DNA of 64,000 nt from Bacteroidota bacterium (GCA_016706865.1 JADJIS010000003.1:2400001-2464000), one strand, 5' to 3'; shown: positions 51,142 through 62,375, counted from the stretch's first letter. The notes: generated from the sequence alone by a model not told the origin. Numbers and translations: made by a program.

Positions 51142-51276
51142 ATTAACAATATATATATTTTACATAAATAATTTTTAATTCGCCCAATATTCATCAAATA
51201 TAAATAATAATTAAAATGATTCTTAATATTTTTTATCAAATAGTTTAAATACTTAAATCCAGGATGAATTGCAGTT

Positions 51277-52041
51277 TTATTTTTTAGAATATAAGGATTT
51301 CAAATTTTTGCCAATGAGCTCATCATAACAAGCAGTTTCGCACCTAAAGCATTTGCCTTGTCTGTAATATGAAAATTCAGGCAACCATCCTTCGCCACTG
51401 CACCTACTACAAAAAGTTAATGTTTTATCCATGCCATATATCGGCACCTTCCGATTTGCGTGTAACTCATTATGACAAACTCTACACAAAGTTCTTAGTG
51501 CTTCCTTGGGATATTCCCAAGGTAACTGTCCTACCATATAAAAATTATGATGTATATGTAAACTGGATTCAACATACTTTTCATTTTCCCAAATTGTTAA
51601 ATTAGTATCAGCTTCATAAATGCGATTGAAGATAAGCGGATATGAAATGTTATTGGGGTCAGTTTTAAAATATGAGGCGTGCACTTTTTTACCCGGAATC
51701 AAATTACTTAAACTACTTGGAATTTGCTTCGTGGTTATTAGCAATTTAGAAGAAATCTGCTCTAATTCAATATCCCAAATACTAATATCATTACTATGCT
51801 CCGTCATTTGTTTTACAAATTCTTTACCCTTCATCGCTTGGTATAATACATCAAGATTTGAATGAAGGTAGGTGACTAAACCAATTGTTAAATCATTATA
51901 AGTTTTGGAATTTTTGCAATTTGTACAAATATTACGGTCAACCTCCAAAGTTTCTCGTCTTTTGGATTTCCACTCTGTTGTTGATAATAAATCACCATAT
52001 GTAAATTTTTCCTTATAAATTAATAGTTCTTGGTAGGTCAT
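51277..52041 (-). CDS. HNH-type zinc-binding protein with a large insert
   Basis: The 254-residue protein begins with STTEWKSKRRETLEVDRNICTNC, an HNH-type zinc Cys pair. About 125 residues later come LHIHHNFYMVGQLPWEYPKEALRTLCRVCHNELH, the typical HHxxY-PWEY-CxxCH end of such HNH nucleases. A further ribbon CSRCSGEGWLPEF and KCFRCE ends the protein. The insert between Cys pair and HH is unusual. The enzyme should cut DNA. Confidence 0.8.
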   Translation of the reverse strand: MTYQELLIYKEKFTYGDLLSTTEWKSKRRETLEVDRNICTNCKNSKTYNDLTIGLVTYLHSNLDVLYQAMKGKEFVKQMTEHSNDISIWDIELEQISSKLLITTKQIPSSLSNLIPGKKVHASYFKTDPNNISYPLIFNRIYEADTNLTIWENEKYVESSLHIHHNFYMVGQLPWEYPKEALRTLCRVCHNELHANRKVPIYGMDKTLTFCSRCSGEGWLPEFSYYRQGKCFRCETACYDELIGKNLKSLYSKK

Positions 52042-52204
52042 ATAAATTTGTTACTTATGATTTCACGAATTCAATCTTCCGCTTTACGGGATAATAATTA
52101 TTAGTTTGAATATACCACTGTAATACAAAAGGTTTTGAGACTATATCCTGAGGATATGAGTTATTGTGAATTAATCTTCGATATGTGAGCATTTGTATTC
52201 AATC

Positions 52205-53140
52205 TTACCAAATTTTTTCTAGAAATTTGGTGAGTCCACTATTCGTATTCTTAACAAACTCTACGACAGTTTCTTTTGTTGCTGTTGCAGTATTGCCCCA
52301 TAATGCAATTTGGTTCTTATTCAGGACATTCAGTATAGAATAGTTTAATTCATCAGAATACTTATTACTAGCTCCGAACTGAATTATTTTGCGGCTTAGG
52401 GCATTAGCCACCTCATCACCAATACTGATAATCGGCTGGAATTGCAAATTATAATGCTCCAAATCATATTCTGTTATTTGATTATTCCTACTTTCATCCG
52501 TATCTGCAAGGAATTGTCTGTCTCCCATAATTATAGCTCGTTTCCCAAATTTATAATCTCCGCATAGATCTATTTCCTTCTTCAAGTATTCTGCTACTGG
52601 TCGGTCTAGTAATTCGCAGAACAGGTGACAGCCTGTAACAATAATAACTGTGTTTTTATTTAATAATTTATTTAGCTTCCACATTCCCTCTGCGGATAAA
52701 AGGTCCTTTTCATAATATGGATTTGATTGTTTATTAACTTCGTTATTTTGGAGAAAAGATCTTAAAGCATTTGGAGGATGAACTTTTGTAATAAAGTCTA
52801 TAAAATTGCACATTGCGCCAATTCCAAATTGATAGGCAAAATCATCAATGGTCTTTCCCTCGAAAGAATAGATTAATTTATCGGAATGATGAGTAGAATT
52901 ACTTAAATTTAACAATTGATGTAAATGCTCATATATGTAAAGTGGAAGTTCGAATTTTTCATTTACTTTATCAACCATTTTCTTTAAACCTAAATCTTTA
53001 TGCAACAACTGAAAACATATTCCTTCCAGTTGAATTCTGAGCTGAGCAACTTTGTCCCTATTGGGAATGTTAGAATTGTGTATCTGCAATAATTGGTTGT
53101 AACAATCACTTGCAAATAGATTTTGAATTGGAACTCTCAT
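52205..53140 (-). CDS. Uncharacterised protein, second gene of a pair
   Basis: About 311 residues from ATG 53140 (MRVPIQNLFASDCYNQLL). The frame is open to an ATG at 53167, but that start overlaps the upstream gene. The N-terminal 130 residues are helical (LRIQLEGICFQLLHKDLGLKKMVD). The C-terminal half has a Rossmann-like pattern (TVIIVTGCHLFCELLDR, RAIIMGDRQF, FQPIISIGDEVANALSRKI, NQIALWGNTATATKETVVEF). No family is recognised. Confidence 0.68.
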   Translation of the reverse strand: MRVPIQNLFASDCYNQLLQIHNSNIPNRDKVAQLRIQLEGICFQLLHKDLGLKKMVDKVNEKFELPLYIYEHLHQLLNLSNSTHHSDKLIYSFEGKTIDDFAYQFGIGAMCNFIDFITKVHPPNALRSFLQNNEVNKQSNPYYEKDLLSAEGMWKLNKLLNKNTVIIVTGCHLFCELLDRPVAEYLKKEIDLCGDYKFGKRAIIMGDRQFLADTDESRNNQITEYDLEHYNLQFQPIISIGDEVANALSRKIIQFGASNKYSDELNYSILNVLNKNQIALWGNTATATKETVVEFVKNTNSGLTKFLEKIW

Positions 53141-53141
53141 T

Positions 53142-53606
53142 TTAAATGTCAATTTTTGAATGTTCAAATAATTGCTTTAGATACTTTATTTCATTTTTAC
53201 CGTGTTTCCAAATAAATCCACTGCTTTTAAATAATTTTAATGAGCTATCAATTAGGATAACTTTTGACATTTTTCCGGTTTTATTTTCTGAAGAAGTTGC
53301 AAATATAGTCTTATCGCGATCAAAATAATAATCCCACCAAACGTCACAGTTTTTAAATTTCATACCAAGCATCTCAGCATAAATTTCATTTCTGTTGAAT
53401 AAGTGTGACCTATGAATCTGTAACCCAGGTTTATATTTAAAATCATTATCTTTAAATTTCTGCAATGCTTTTTCAGTAATCCCTGTAACTCTCCACATCT
53501 CGGGGTGTGAAGTAAATATTGTGGTCATCATTCTAATCTTATACTTTATATCTGATTTCATTTTGCATATCAGATTGTAATCATAAAACATATTCTCGAC
53601 ACTCAT
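53142..53606 (-). CDS. Uncharacterised protein, first gene of a pair
   Basis: A 154-residue basic protein. Its middle part has YKPGLQIHRSHLFNRNEIYAEMLG, CDVWWDYYFDRDKTIFATSSENKTG and MSKVILID. Later internal ATGs (MKSDIKYKIRMM) are possible starts. The His/Asn-rich centre recalls small nuclease-like domains but no motif is complete. The stop lies 1 bp before the ATG of the next gene. Role unknown, context defence. Confidence 0.62.
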   Translation of the reverse strand: MSVENMFYDYNLICKMKSDIKYKIRMMTTIFTSHPEMWRVTGITEKALQKFKDNDFKYKPGLQIHRSHLFNRNEIYAEMLGMKFKNCDVWWDYYFDRDKTIFATSSENKTGKMSKVILIDSSLKLFKSSGFIWKHGKNEIKYLKQLFEHSKIDI

Positions 53607-53649
53607 ATTAAATGTTTTTTAAAAATGAATTTAATATAATTAGGGTGTT

Positions 53650-53902
53650 ATAATAATATTACCTTCATAGAATCTCCAAACTGACTAACCACCCTCATCA
53701 CGACATTTGTCCTTTTTTCTTAACCTCAATTGGGTGATTTACATGTCCATAAAGCCACTCAAACACCTCCGCGCCAATTTCAATCTTCAATTTACCCTGT
53801 AATTCCTTTTTGCTTGTTGTGTGTCTTACGTAAATAACCTAGTCCCTTTTTCAATTTCGCAACTTCACCTTTATCACCACCGCAAAAGAAAATTTGTTTG
53901 CC
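53650..53902 (-). pseudogene. Degenerate second copy of the mod 3' end
   Basis: This segment aligns along its length with 54581-54835, the last 65 codons of mod and the sequence after its stop. It still spells FFCGGDKGEVAKLKKGL and later KSPN-like remnants of the mod C-terminus (there FFCGGDKDEFAKWKKGL), but it carries stops and shifts. It is the remnant of a second mod gene or a partial duplication. The lipoprotein gene at 53947-54504 lies between the two copies. Confidence 0.75.
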
Positions 53903-53946
53903 AAAAAGGTTCTTTCTCTGTCGTTGTGCACAAAGGCACAATATTT

Positions 53947-54504
53947 TTAATAATCATAATAACTAGAAGTTCTTTTTAAAGCAGCACTTACGGAATAAGT
54001 TTTTATTGCACTATAAATATCGTTACTCATTTCCGTTTTACCATTATAAAAATATTGTGTAATGGTGGAATTGTTAGCACCAATTAAGCCTGTAAGTTCC
54101 TCTGTGGCAACTTTTGTTGAATGAATGACATATCCAAATTCATCTAAGAAGCGAACTGTAACACTTCCCGTTAAATAATTATCTTTAAGATCATTAAGTC
54201 CGAAAATATTCAAATTGAAGTAGAGGAAATTACCGCGATAAGATGCATCTAGTGTTGCAAATGCTCCTTGCTTTACAAAGCTTAGATCAGATTGACCAAA
54301 ATCTCTTTTAACTGGTTTTATAACCTGAAATTCTCTTATTGAATCTGATTTTAAATCACCAATTACCGTAACTTCATTGTCAATTATTCTATATACAATG
54401 TTTTTATGAACAAATGTATCCTCAGCAACTTGGGTTGTATCAGAGTTCTTTCCGCATGAACAAAAAAGAATTATACAGGGGATTAAAAGCCATAAATTTT
54501 TCAT
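53947..54504 (-). CDS. Hypothetical lipoprotein between two mod 3' ends
   Basis: A 185-residue protein with a lipoprotein signal (LWLLIPCIILFCSC, lipobox LFCSC). The mature part (NIVYRIIDNEVTVIGDLKSDS, GNFLYFNLNIFGLNDLKDNYLTGSV, VRFLDEFGYVIHSTKVATEEL) resembles a single beta-sandwich. No family is recognised. It is flanked by the mod gene and a decayed mod remnant, so it was probably trapped by a duplication or exchange there. Confidence 0.7.
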   Translation of the reverse strand: MKNLWLLIPCIILFCSCGKNSDTTQVAEDTFVHKNIVYRIIDNEVTVIGDLKSDSIREFQVIKPVKRDFGQSDLSFVKQGAFATLDASYRGNFLYFNLNIFGLNDLKDNYLTGSVTVRFLDEFGYVIHSTKVATEELTGLIGANNSTITQYFYNGKTEMSNDIYSAIKTYSVSAALKRTSSYYDY

Positions 54505-54634
54505 ATTGGTGGTTTTTTTAAGTGTGTGATTAAATATTTAGCATATATTAAATTTTATTTTAATCGATATTATAGCCATTACAATACTATCACCTTCATC
54601 GTTTCCTACCCAAACTGACCAATCCCCCTCACCG

Positions 54635-57148
54635 CTACCTTCTGCCCTTTTTCTTAACCTCAATTGGGTGACTCACATGCCCATAAAGCCTATCAAATGC
54701 TTCCCCATCAATTTCTATTTTTAATGTGTCTTGCAATTCCTTTTTACGCTTGTTTCTGGACTCACTTAAATCACTTAGTCCTTTTTTCCATTTTGCAAAT
54801 TCATCTTTATCGCCACCGCAAAAGAAAACTTGTTTTACGATAAAATTACTGCCGTCATAATCATCATCCACCATCCAGTATGCAATATCGTGAATATTGC
54901 GGGCATTTACCATATCTTTTATTGGATCATATATATCGAGACCTTGAATTTCAATTGTGACCTCATTCCCATTTTTATTTACTGCTATATCAGGTTCTCC
55001 TATCGTAACAAAACTTGCGGCACTTTTGGCAGGTTTTTTCTTTAAACCCTCTTGTAGCAAATCATCATGAATCCTTGCTTTCGTTACTTCAAAGGTACCC
55101 ATACTTGTAGTTTGCGTGGTTCCTTCAATATCACTTTCAAAACTGAAGCCAAGTATAACTAACCAATTTGCATCTCCGCGGTTGCGACATTCTTTTATTG
55201 CATCGTTAACTTGCAACCTACTAACCGTTCCAAATTTTGGTCCTATGAAAAAGTAAGCTTTCTTTTCTCCTTCGCCATTTTTATAAAATCCTTCACCATG
55301 TATTTTCTCACTGCTCAATAATTCTACTCGGCTGAAAATGACCATTTCATTTTTTCTGCCGTTTTTTATTCCGGCACTGATCAAATGTTGTTTTATTACT
55401 TCTTCAAAAGCACCATCATCTTCACTGGTTATAATTTTGTCATCTAATTCTGCCGGGGAAAATGGTTCAAAGTTTTGCAAAGTTTCTACTGTGAACGGAC
55501 CGCTTACTCTTAGACGTTTGTTATCAATTTCAGGTTTATCAAAAAGAGTTTCGTCAGGAGAGGATTTATTCTGTGCGATTGAACCGAGAGTTACATGCAG
55601 GACAGATTTGTACTTAAACCCTTGTCTAATGTTACCATTTGTTTCATCATATAATTTATAATAAGGAAAAATGGAAGTCATTAATCGTTGCTTCGCTATG
55701 TTCAAGGCAATTCTACTTGTGTCAATTGTTATCCATCTTCTTCCAAACTGTTCTGAAACAAATGCAGTTGTTCCGCTTCCGCACGTAGGGTCAATAATTA
55801 AATCTCCTGGATCGGTTGTCATAAGCAAACATCTTTCAATCACTTTTGTCGAAGTTTGAACTACATATCTTATATCTGAAGCTCCGTGAGTATCATCCCA
55901 TAAATTATGTATTTCTTGGACAGGAAAATCATTATAATATCTAACATATGTTGGAAGATTTCCGGGAGCCATAATTCTCTTTTCTTTAACAAGGTTAGCC
56001 ATACCAAGACTATTAGTTTTCCAACTATATTTCTGAGCTTTAAAAATTCTTCCGTCTATTTCAAAATCATAAAAGCAAGATTGCGTATATCCCGAAGACA
56101 TCAGGTTATCAAGAAAAAACGGTTTACTATTTTCTGGCAAAACTTCGGGATTTTCTCTTTCTTCCTTTGTCATTTTTCTTCTTGAACCATCGGACAATTC
56201 AAGCCAAGTGTAACCTGTCCCCTTTCCAAACTTCTTTTCTTCATAGAGTTGACGATATTTTACTTTTTTGATGTCTTTTGCGTACCAAATAATGTAGTCG
56301 CTTACAGAAGCAAGCCCTGATGAACCAAGCGGAAGTGATTTCTTAAAGGTAATTAAAGAGAAGAAATTTTCGCTTCCAAAAATCTCATCTAACAGATTTC
56401 TTACAAGATGAACATTTTCATCGCTGATTTGCACGAAGCAGCTTCCGCTTTCATTCAACAATTCTTTTGCAATTATTAAGCGGTCTCTTAAATATGAAAG
56501 ATATGAATGAATGCCTAACTCCCAAGTATCACGAAATGCTTTTATCATTTCAGGCTCGCCTGTCAAAGCTTCATCACTTCCATCTTTTACTTCACGATTG
56601 TTCAATTTTACCTGCCAATTACTTCCGTATTTAATTCCATATGGTGGATCAAAGTAAATTGTCTGCACTTGGGCCGCCATTCCTTCCCTCTCAAGTAAAC
56701 TTGCCATAACTAAATGACTGTCGCCTTGTATTAATCGATTTGTCCAACCATCTTGGTGTTCATAATAATCACTTACTTTTTCAAGTTCATCTTTTTCAAG
56801 TGCATTACCAAATAATTCATTTACATCAAACAAAGAGCCTTGTGCCGATTTTTCTTCAGTTACCTTGTATAAATTTTCAATCAATGTTTCGGGAGCAATA
56901 TGTTCATGGCGGTATAAGCTGCGTATGTCAATCTTTAAAAGATCGTCACGGTCGTCGTTGCCGTATTTGTTCAACCAGAATAGTTCAGGATCCTGCCCAC
57001 GATGAATAACAGGGTTTTTTGGTAATTCAATCACCTTTTTGCCCTTTTGCACCTTAGGGTTTGCATCTTCATAACCAGCTTCTTCCCTTGAAGGGATGTG
57101 AACCCGTTTGTCTGTTGAGTGTTTTATCGATGAAATTTTTTTAGCCAT
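54635..57148 (-). CDS. mod: Type III restriction-modification methyltransferase (Mod)
   Basis: The 837-residue protein is an N6-adenine/N4-cytosine methyltransferase of the beta class: motif IV DPPYGIKYGSN (Asp167-Tyr170) precedes motif I DPTCGSGTTAFVSEQFGRRW (about 446-465), with a large recognition region before and after. The N-terminus (GNDDRDDLLKIDIRSLYRHEHI) and the long C-terminal DUF-like part (YWMVDDDYDGSNFIVKQVFFCGG) fit the large Mod enzymes that pair with BPTD_3080-like Res. It is the last gene of the minus-strand run Res - DUF262/DUF1524 - Mod. The gene is unbroken. Confidence 0.92.
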   Translation of the reverse strand: MAKKISSIKHSTDKRVHIPSREEAGYEDANPKVQKGKKVIELPKNPVIHRGQDPELFWLNKYGNDDRDDLLKIDIRSLYRHEHIAPETLIENLYKVTEEKSAQGSLFDVNELFGNALEKDELEKVSDYYEHQDGWTNRLIQGDSHLVMASLLEREGMAAQVQTIYFDPPYGIKYGSNWQVKLNNREVKDGSDEALTGEPEMIKAFRDTWELGIHSYLSYLRDRLIIAKELLNESGSCFVQISDENVHLVRNLLDEIFGSENFFSLITFKKSLPLGSSGLASVSDYIIWYAKDIKKVKYRQLYEEKKFGKGTGYTWLELSDGSRRKMTKEERENPEVLPENSKPFFLDNLMSSGYTQSCFYDFEIDGRIFKAQKYSWKTNSLGMANLVKEKRIMAPGNLPTYVRYYNDFPVQEIHNLWDDTHGASDIRYVVQTSTKVIERCLLMTTDPGDLIIDPTCGSGTTAFVSEQFGRRWITIDTSRIALNIAKQRLMTSIFPYYKLYDETNGNIRQGFKYKSVLHVTLGSIAQNKSSPDETLFDKPEIDNKRLRVSGPFTVETLQNFEPFSPAELDDKIITSEDDGAFEEVIKQHLISAGIKNGRKNEMVIFSRVELLSSEKIHGEGFYKNGEGEKKAYFFIGPKFGTVSRLQVNDAIKECRNRGDANWLVILGFSFESDIEGTTQTTSMGTFEVTKARIHDDLLQEGLKKKPAKSAASFVTIGEPDIAVNKNGNEVTIEIQGLDIYDPIKDMVNARNIHDIAYWMVDDDYDGSNFIVKQVFFCGGDKDEFAKWKKGLSDLSESRNKRKKELQDTLKIEIDGEAFDRLYGHVSHPIEVKKKGRR

Positions 57149-57328
57149 TTTAGTTATTAAATTTTGGAATTTAAAAAAATTTTAGGAATCGAATTAAGCT
57201 AAAAATTGTATACTTACTTTCCGTCATATAATTAATATTTTGCTCTTTCCAATTTTTAATTACATAAATTATTTTGGTTTTTAATTCGGTCAATTTAAAT
57301 TATTCAAATTAATAAACATAATAAAAAT

Positions 57329-59285
57329 TTAAGTAAAAGAATCTACTTTAGATTTTGTGCGTACCTTTTCACCTTCAATTTGCCATCTTATCAAGGCAAA
57401 GGAGATAAATTTATTTTCTCTTATATCATTAATTTTAGAGGATAGGTCTTGAAAATATTTACGAGTCCTTCTTCTTTCGCCATCTTTGTCTAAATATTCT
57501 GAAGCTTCTTTAAGTATAATCTTTAATTCAGCAACTTGAACCATTTCAAGAGATCCGTGATTTTTGGAATTAAAATCATTTAGCTCCTCAATCTTTAGTG
57601 GAATATCATTATCAGAAAGAGATTGATTTGAATTTAAGCCAAGAAGGGCAAAATTACCCAGTCTGCGTTTTTCAATAAAGTTTTCCTCATATTTTTCTGA
57701 CAAATTCTTGCTCGCCCATATATGCTCAATAGATAAATAATCATTTGCTTCCATACCATTAGAACGCCTCTTTTTTAGAACTTCTTGAATGTCATAGGTT
57801 TTTTTATACTTAATTTTCAAATACTCTTCATAACTTGCAAGAAAGAATCGAATTCCTTTCCAATTATAATAATTATATTCTTCAGGTTCCGCAAGAGCAA
57901 CCAACGAGTCCATAAATTTTTCAACTGGGCTCATATGCTTTACAAAATCAAGCATATTATCTCCAATCCAATTAAATATTGTACCTTCAATTTTATGGCC
58001 TGAATAGTATGTATATTGATCATCAGATACATTAGAATTCCATTCAAATTCGTTGAAAAATTTATGTGCGAAATCAAATAAGTCGGATTGTTTTTCATCT
58101 GTCCTACCTGTAATTTCTGGCAAAATATAGACTCTAAAATTTAATATTTCCAACAAATTTAAAAGACTCACTACTTCCTCCGCATATTCGGATAATTTAT
58201 GCATAACTGCCAAGTATATTGGCATAATTGAAGCATGAACATGATGACATCGCATTCTCTTTATAGTTTTATCTACATGAGTTGCTAATTTCAAATCAGT
58301 ATTTTCATCAAGGAACTCTTTATCTCGGAAAAAATACAAGTAATATCTTGAAGCAGAATCAAGAAATTTAACAAAGTTGGATATATCCTTGACATTGTCT
58401 GAAATAATTAATTCATCCTTATGAACGGCCTGATACCGATCCTTTAATGTTTCATAAATTTTAGCAGCTTTTTTCGTGTTTGATTCGTAATATACGAGGT
58501 AACAAAACCGTAAAAAACTATTTTCATCATCGAGTGTAGTTTTTTTTGCTCGACTTAAATTCATTTGTATTCTAACCCATCTTTGGTTTATGTCTTTCCT
58601 TAAGAATTTTTATCAAAAATAGTTGCATAGTAAATGAAGTAATTTTTTATTTTTTCTAATTCACTTAATTCCTTGCCCCTATTATTAATTACTTCAAACA
58701 TAATTCCTATTTCCTTATCATATTTAGGAGTATAAAAAATAAATCCCAGCCTTTTGGTTACTACATTACAAATTATATCAATTTTTTTAAATTCCCTCTT
58801 AGCCATTTTTTAAAGATAATCTTAGCAGCTCTTATGGCTTCCTCACTCTTCAATTCTGAAACTGGTGAATCTCCATCAATTATTACAGACTTATAAAATT
58901 GATTAACTTCGGCATTTGGTTCTAATACAAGTTGTTCATCTCCTGTTTGACCTCTCCATAGAAAAATATTTTTGATATTTTCAAATCTATTAATATCAAT
59001 TTCATAAATACATTTTAATAGTATTATTAGAGTTGTTAGCCTGTGTTGCCCATCTACAATTTCAAACTTGTCTGGATTATCTGGACTCTGAGCAGAAGCG
59101 ACTATTGTCCCAGTATAATGCATATGATCTGACGCATAGAGGTTTTCGATATCTTTGATTAAATCATTTATCTGTTTATCTTCCCAGGAAAAGCCCCTTT
59201 GATAGTCTGGGATAATAAAATTTCGATCTTGAAATATCTGTTCCAAATTAACCAATTTAACAGGTTTAATCCTTTCTATTTCCAT
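57329..59285 (-). pseudogene. GmrSD-like DUF262/DUF1524 protein, frame broken twice
   Basis: Three successive frames give one protein. 59285-58773 encodes DUF262: IPDYQRGFSWEDKQI and FEIVDGQHRLTTL (nucleotide-binding motif). 58806-58600 continues it with MFEVINNRGKELSELEKIKNY. The third piece, 58564-57329, ends in DUF1524 with YLSIEHIWASKNL and RRLGNFALLGLNSNQSLSDN (HNH-like). One base added at the A7 (plus-strand 58782-58788) and the A5 run (58607-58611) restores 652 residues. GmrSD enzymes cut modified DNA. Its start overlaps res by 10 bp. Confidence 0.85.
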
Positions 59286-62200
59286 AAGGAGTTTATTTTA
59301 TCCGTAAGTTGATTTTTAATATTTCGAATATCATTTGCTATTTCAATAAAATGCCATTCAGGATAATTGTATTTTTCTTTCAAAGCGTTTACTGCAGGCA
59401 ACCATCGGTTTTCAACAAACCATTTCTTTTCTGCCTTATCCCTATTCATTCCTGTAATTTCTATTATCAAATGTTTTAAACTACCATCCTGTGATTTAAC
59501 TTTAACTATAAAATCAGGAAAATAATTTTTGCCTTTCCCATCTACAACATAAGGAATTGCAAACCCTAGAAACTGGTTCTTTACATAACTTATTACTCCT
59601 ATTTCTTCCAATGTTTTGGCACATATTGCCTCCCAATTACTATCCATAACTACATAATTCACATGACTGCGAGTGGTGGGGTAAATCTCTTTTACTGTAT
59701 TGCCATTCACATATTTAGTACTACTGAATTTATTGTAATAATTAAAAACCGGTCTTACAAATTCTTTGGTATTCTGCTCCGGATTAATTCCCCTGCGAAT
59801 ATGATCTACAATAGTTTTTGGATCATCAAATAAAAGGAGCTTCTTGTATTTTTGATCTGCATTTAATACCACAACTTTTTTTTCATACCATTCTGTAACA
59901 GCATTCTTCAGCTGATTAAACTTATTAAATTGTGGTGCGCCTTCATCATTGCTATAATGAATATTTAGCAACTCCTTTGTTAATCCGAAAATTATTTCAG
60001 CATCCCGTTTTTCCAGAACTGTTTGAATCTCCATTTCAATTTCTTCAGACGAAAAAGCAGTTGCCATCTGTGTTTTAATGGGTGTTGTATCTCCGCGTAT
60101 TTCATAATTTTCCAACCCGGCAAAATCATATTCTATTGGAGAGGAAAAATTTTCGATGCGATAACCAGTAACGTTTGGAAAAATTATTTCCATTTCTTCT
60201 TGCCTATCAGGTAAAGCGGTAATATGTTTTAAATCTATTGGAGGTGGAGGAGGTTCACTTGTTCCACCTTTAAACATTTTAAATGGAACACCAATTATAT
60301 GTGCATATTCAGGTGGGAATTTTTCTATTACTATTTTTCGTTTGTCATCTGTTGCATTTCCATCCTTATCATATCCCTGCAAAAAGTAATTCATCCTTCT
60401 TAAAGCCCTTCCTGCAACCTGTTCACACAAAAGCTGGGAGCCAAATGCTCTTAAACCCATAATATGCGTCACAGTATTTGCATCCCAGCCCTCTGTTAGC
60501 ATACTAACACTCACCACGCAACGAATATGCGAACCTAATTTTCCTTGTTTACCAACAGTATTTACTACTTCACGTAATATTTCAGCATCAGTAATTCGCG
60601 CTGCACTTCCCTGACCATGAATTCTTGAATAATCGTTTTTAAACTCCTCAATCTCAGAAGTAAATATCTTCTTAAATTCTTCATTTATCTGATCACCATT
60701 GTCTAATGCATCACTATCGATGAGCAAAGTTGGTGGACGTTTTAAAGGTTTATTTGTTGATTGATCATAATTACTGAATAAGGGTTTTGCACCTGTAGTT
60801 GTAATTAATTTACCGGTTTCATCTTCATACTCATAACCAGCTATATATTTATAAACCTCTTTAGAAACGGAGGTGTTATTGCAAACCAAAATAAAAACAG
60901 GAGGTGGTGAAAATAGATTTTTTTGTTCCTCTTGATTTTTACGATGGCCGTCATAATATTCTTCATAGTGTTTGTAAAATTGATCTAACGCACCTTTAAC
61001 AAGCGAATGAAGTTTGGGAGGAAGTTCTTTCAGCTTTGCTCCTTCTTCCTTTGCTTCAGATTTAGCTTTTTTCTGACCTTTCCGCGGAAAGGCATTTGGA
61101 TCTTGCTCTACCACTTTCCTGTATAGATCTCTTAATACAGGCATTTCTATATCCTGTGTGCTATCACTCTCCGGTAGAAAAGGAATCTTTACTAATCCGC
61201 TTTCAATTGCTTCAATCAATCCGAAATCGGATACTACCCAAGGGAATAAACTATAAGGTTTATATCCAGAACCTTGCAAATAATACGGGGTAGCAGATAA
61301 GTCATATACATTTTGCAGTTTAAATCTTTTAGAAATTTCAACTAATCCGTTAAACCAAACTGCAGCCCTTTCATTTTCATCCGCTTCCTCATTGTCCGTT
61401 GTTTTACCCTTTGATTTTGGTAAATAACAGTGATGGGCCTCATCATTCATAATTAACAATCGGCTACCGGATTTAAATTTGCTCAGTGTTCTTTTAACAA
61501 CCTGTGCAAAATTTTCTTTGTTGCCAGTATCAATTTTTTTGCCTTCCAAATTTACTTTACCATCAAAGGGACTGCGCTTATTTCCCTGAAGAATTTTTGT
61601 CTCAAATGTATGGTAATTTGTAATTATTAATCTTGCGTTGAGATTTTCTAGCCTGTGTTCCAAATTTTTAGGCACTAAATATCTTTCATAATAATAATCA
61701 GCTTTATTAAATTGGTTTTTGGTATCAACAAACAATACACCTAATCTATCTTTAATAGTGACTCCAGGTGCGACAATTAAAAAATAGTCCGCAAATCGAG
61801 TATCATTTCTATATTCCTGCCTGTTGAAATAATGGTATAAAATAAAACAACCCATTACAACTGTTTTTCCGGAACTTTTGCCATTTTAAAGGCGATACGA
61901 GACAATTGATAATTACTATCTTCACTTACTGATTGCTGAGCTAAACGAATTTGATTTAAAATATTTTGTCCTGCGTTAGATTTATCAGCTACTTCATTCA
62001 ACCAGATTGCAGTTTCAACAGCTTCACGCTGAGCAAAAATATTTTTTTAATGGAGACTCTTTCCGGATTTTCAAACCAAAATTGCAGAAGCTCTTTTGTT
62101 ACCCTTGTAGTATTTGGATATTTTTCTTCCCGCCACTTCCCTATTTCCTTTCTACAAAGATTGATCAATTGATCGCCATATTCTTCAGCAAAATCATTGA

Positions 62201-62375
62201 CTTCGAACATGGAAGATTGAGGTCCTTGTTTGTTTGGGATCACTTGGATATCCGGCGTAAAAATTCGTCGGCCTTTTCGAATGTCGGTATAGTTCAATGA
62301 ACCATCTGCGTCAGTTGCATAATGCAAAAGAGGTTCGTCATATGGGCTATTTAGAATCGGGTTGTCAGAGGGCAT
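59276..62375 (-). pseudogene. res: Type III restriction enzyme Res-like helicase-nuclease, frame broken twice
   Basis: The frame 62375-61998 gives the N-terminus. A frame change leads to FAQREAVETAIWLNE, and a second change inside the Walker A (KSSGKTVVMG) leads to the open frame 61855-59276. Visible motifs are Walker B LLIMNDEAHHCYLP, SATPYYL, CVVSVSMLTEGWDANTVTHIMG and CEQVAGRALRR. The C-terminus has FPDFIVKV and HLIIEITG, a PD-(D/E)xK-like site with Thr where Lys is usual. Repair of T5 (62035-62039) and A4 (61876-61879) restores 1033 residues. Confidence 0.88.

Noticed and set aside
54830..56185. Several plus-strand open frames opposite mod
   Set aside because: The mod frame is conserved with clear motifs; the antisense frames are His/Ile/Phe-rich shadows.
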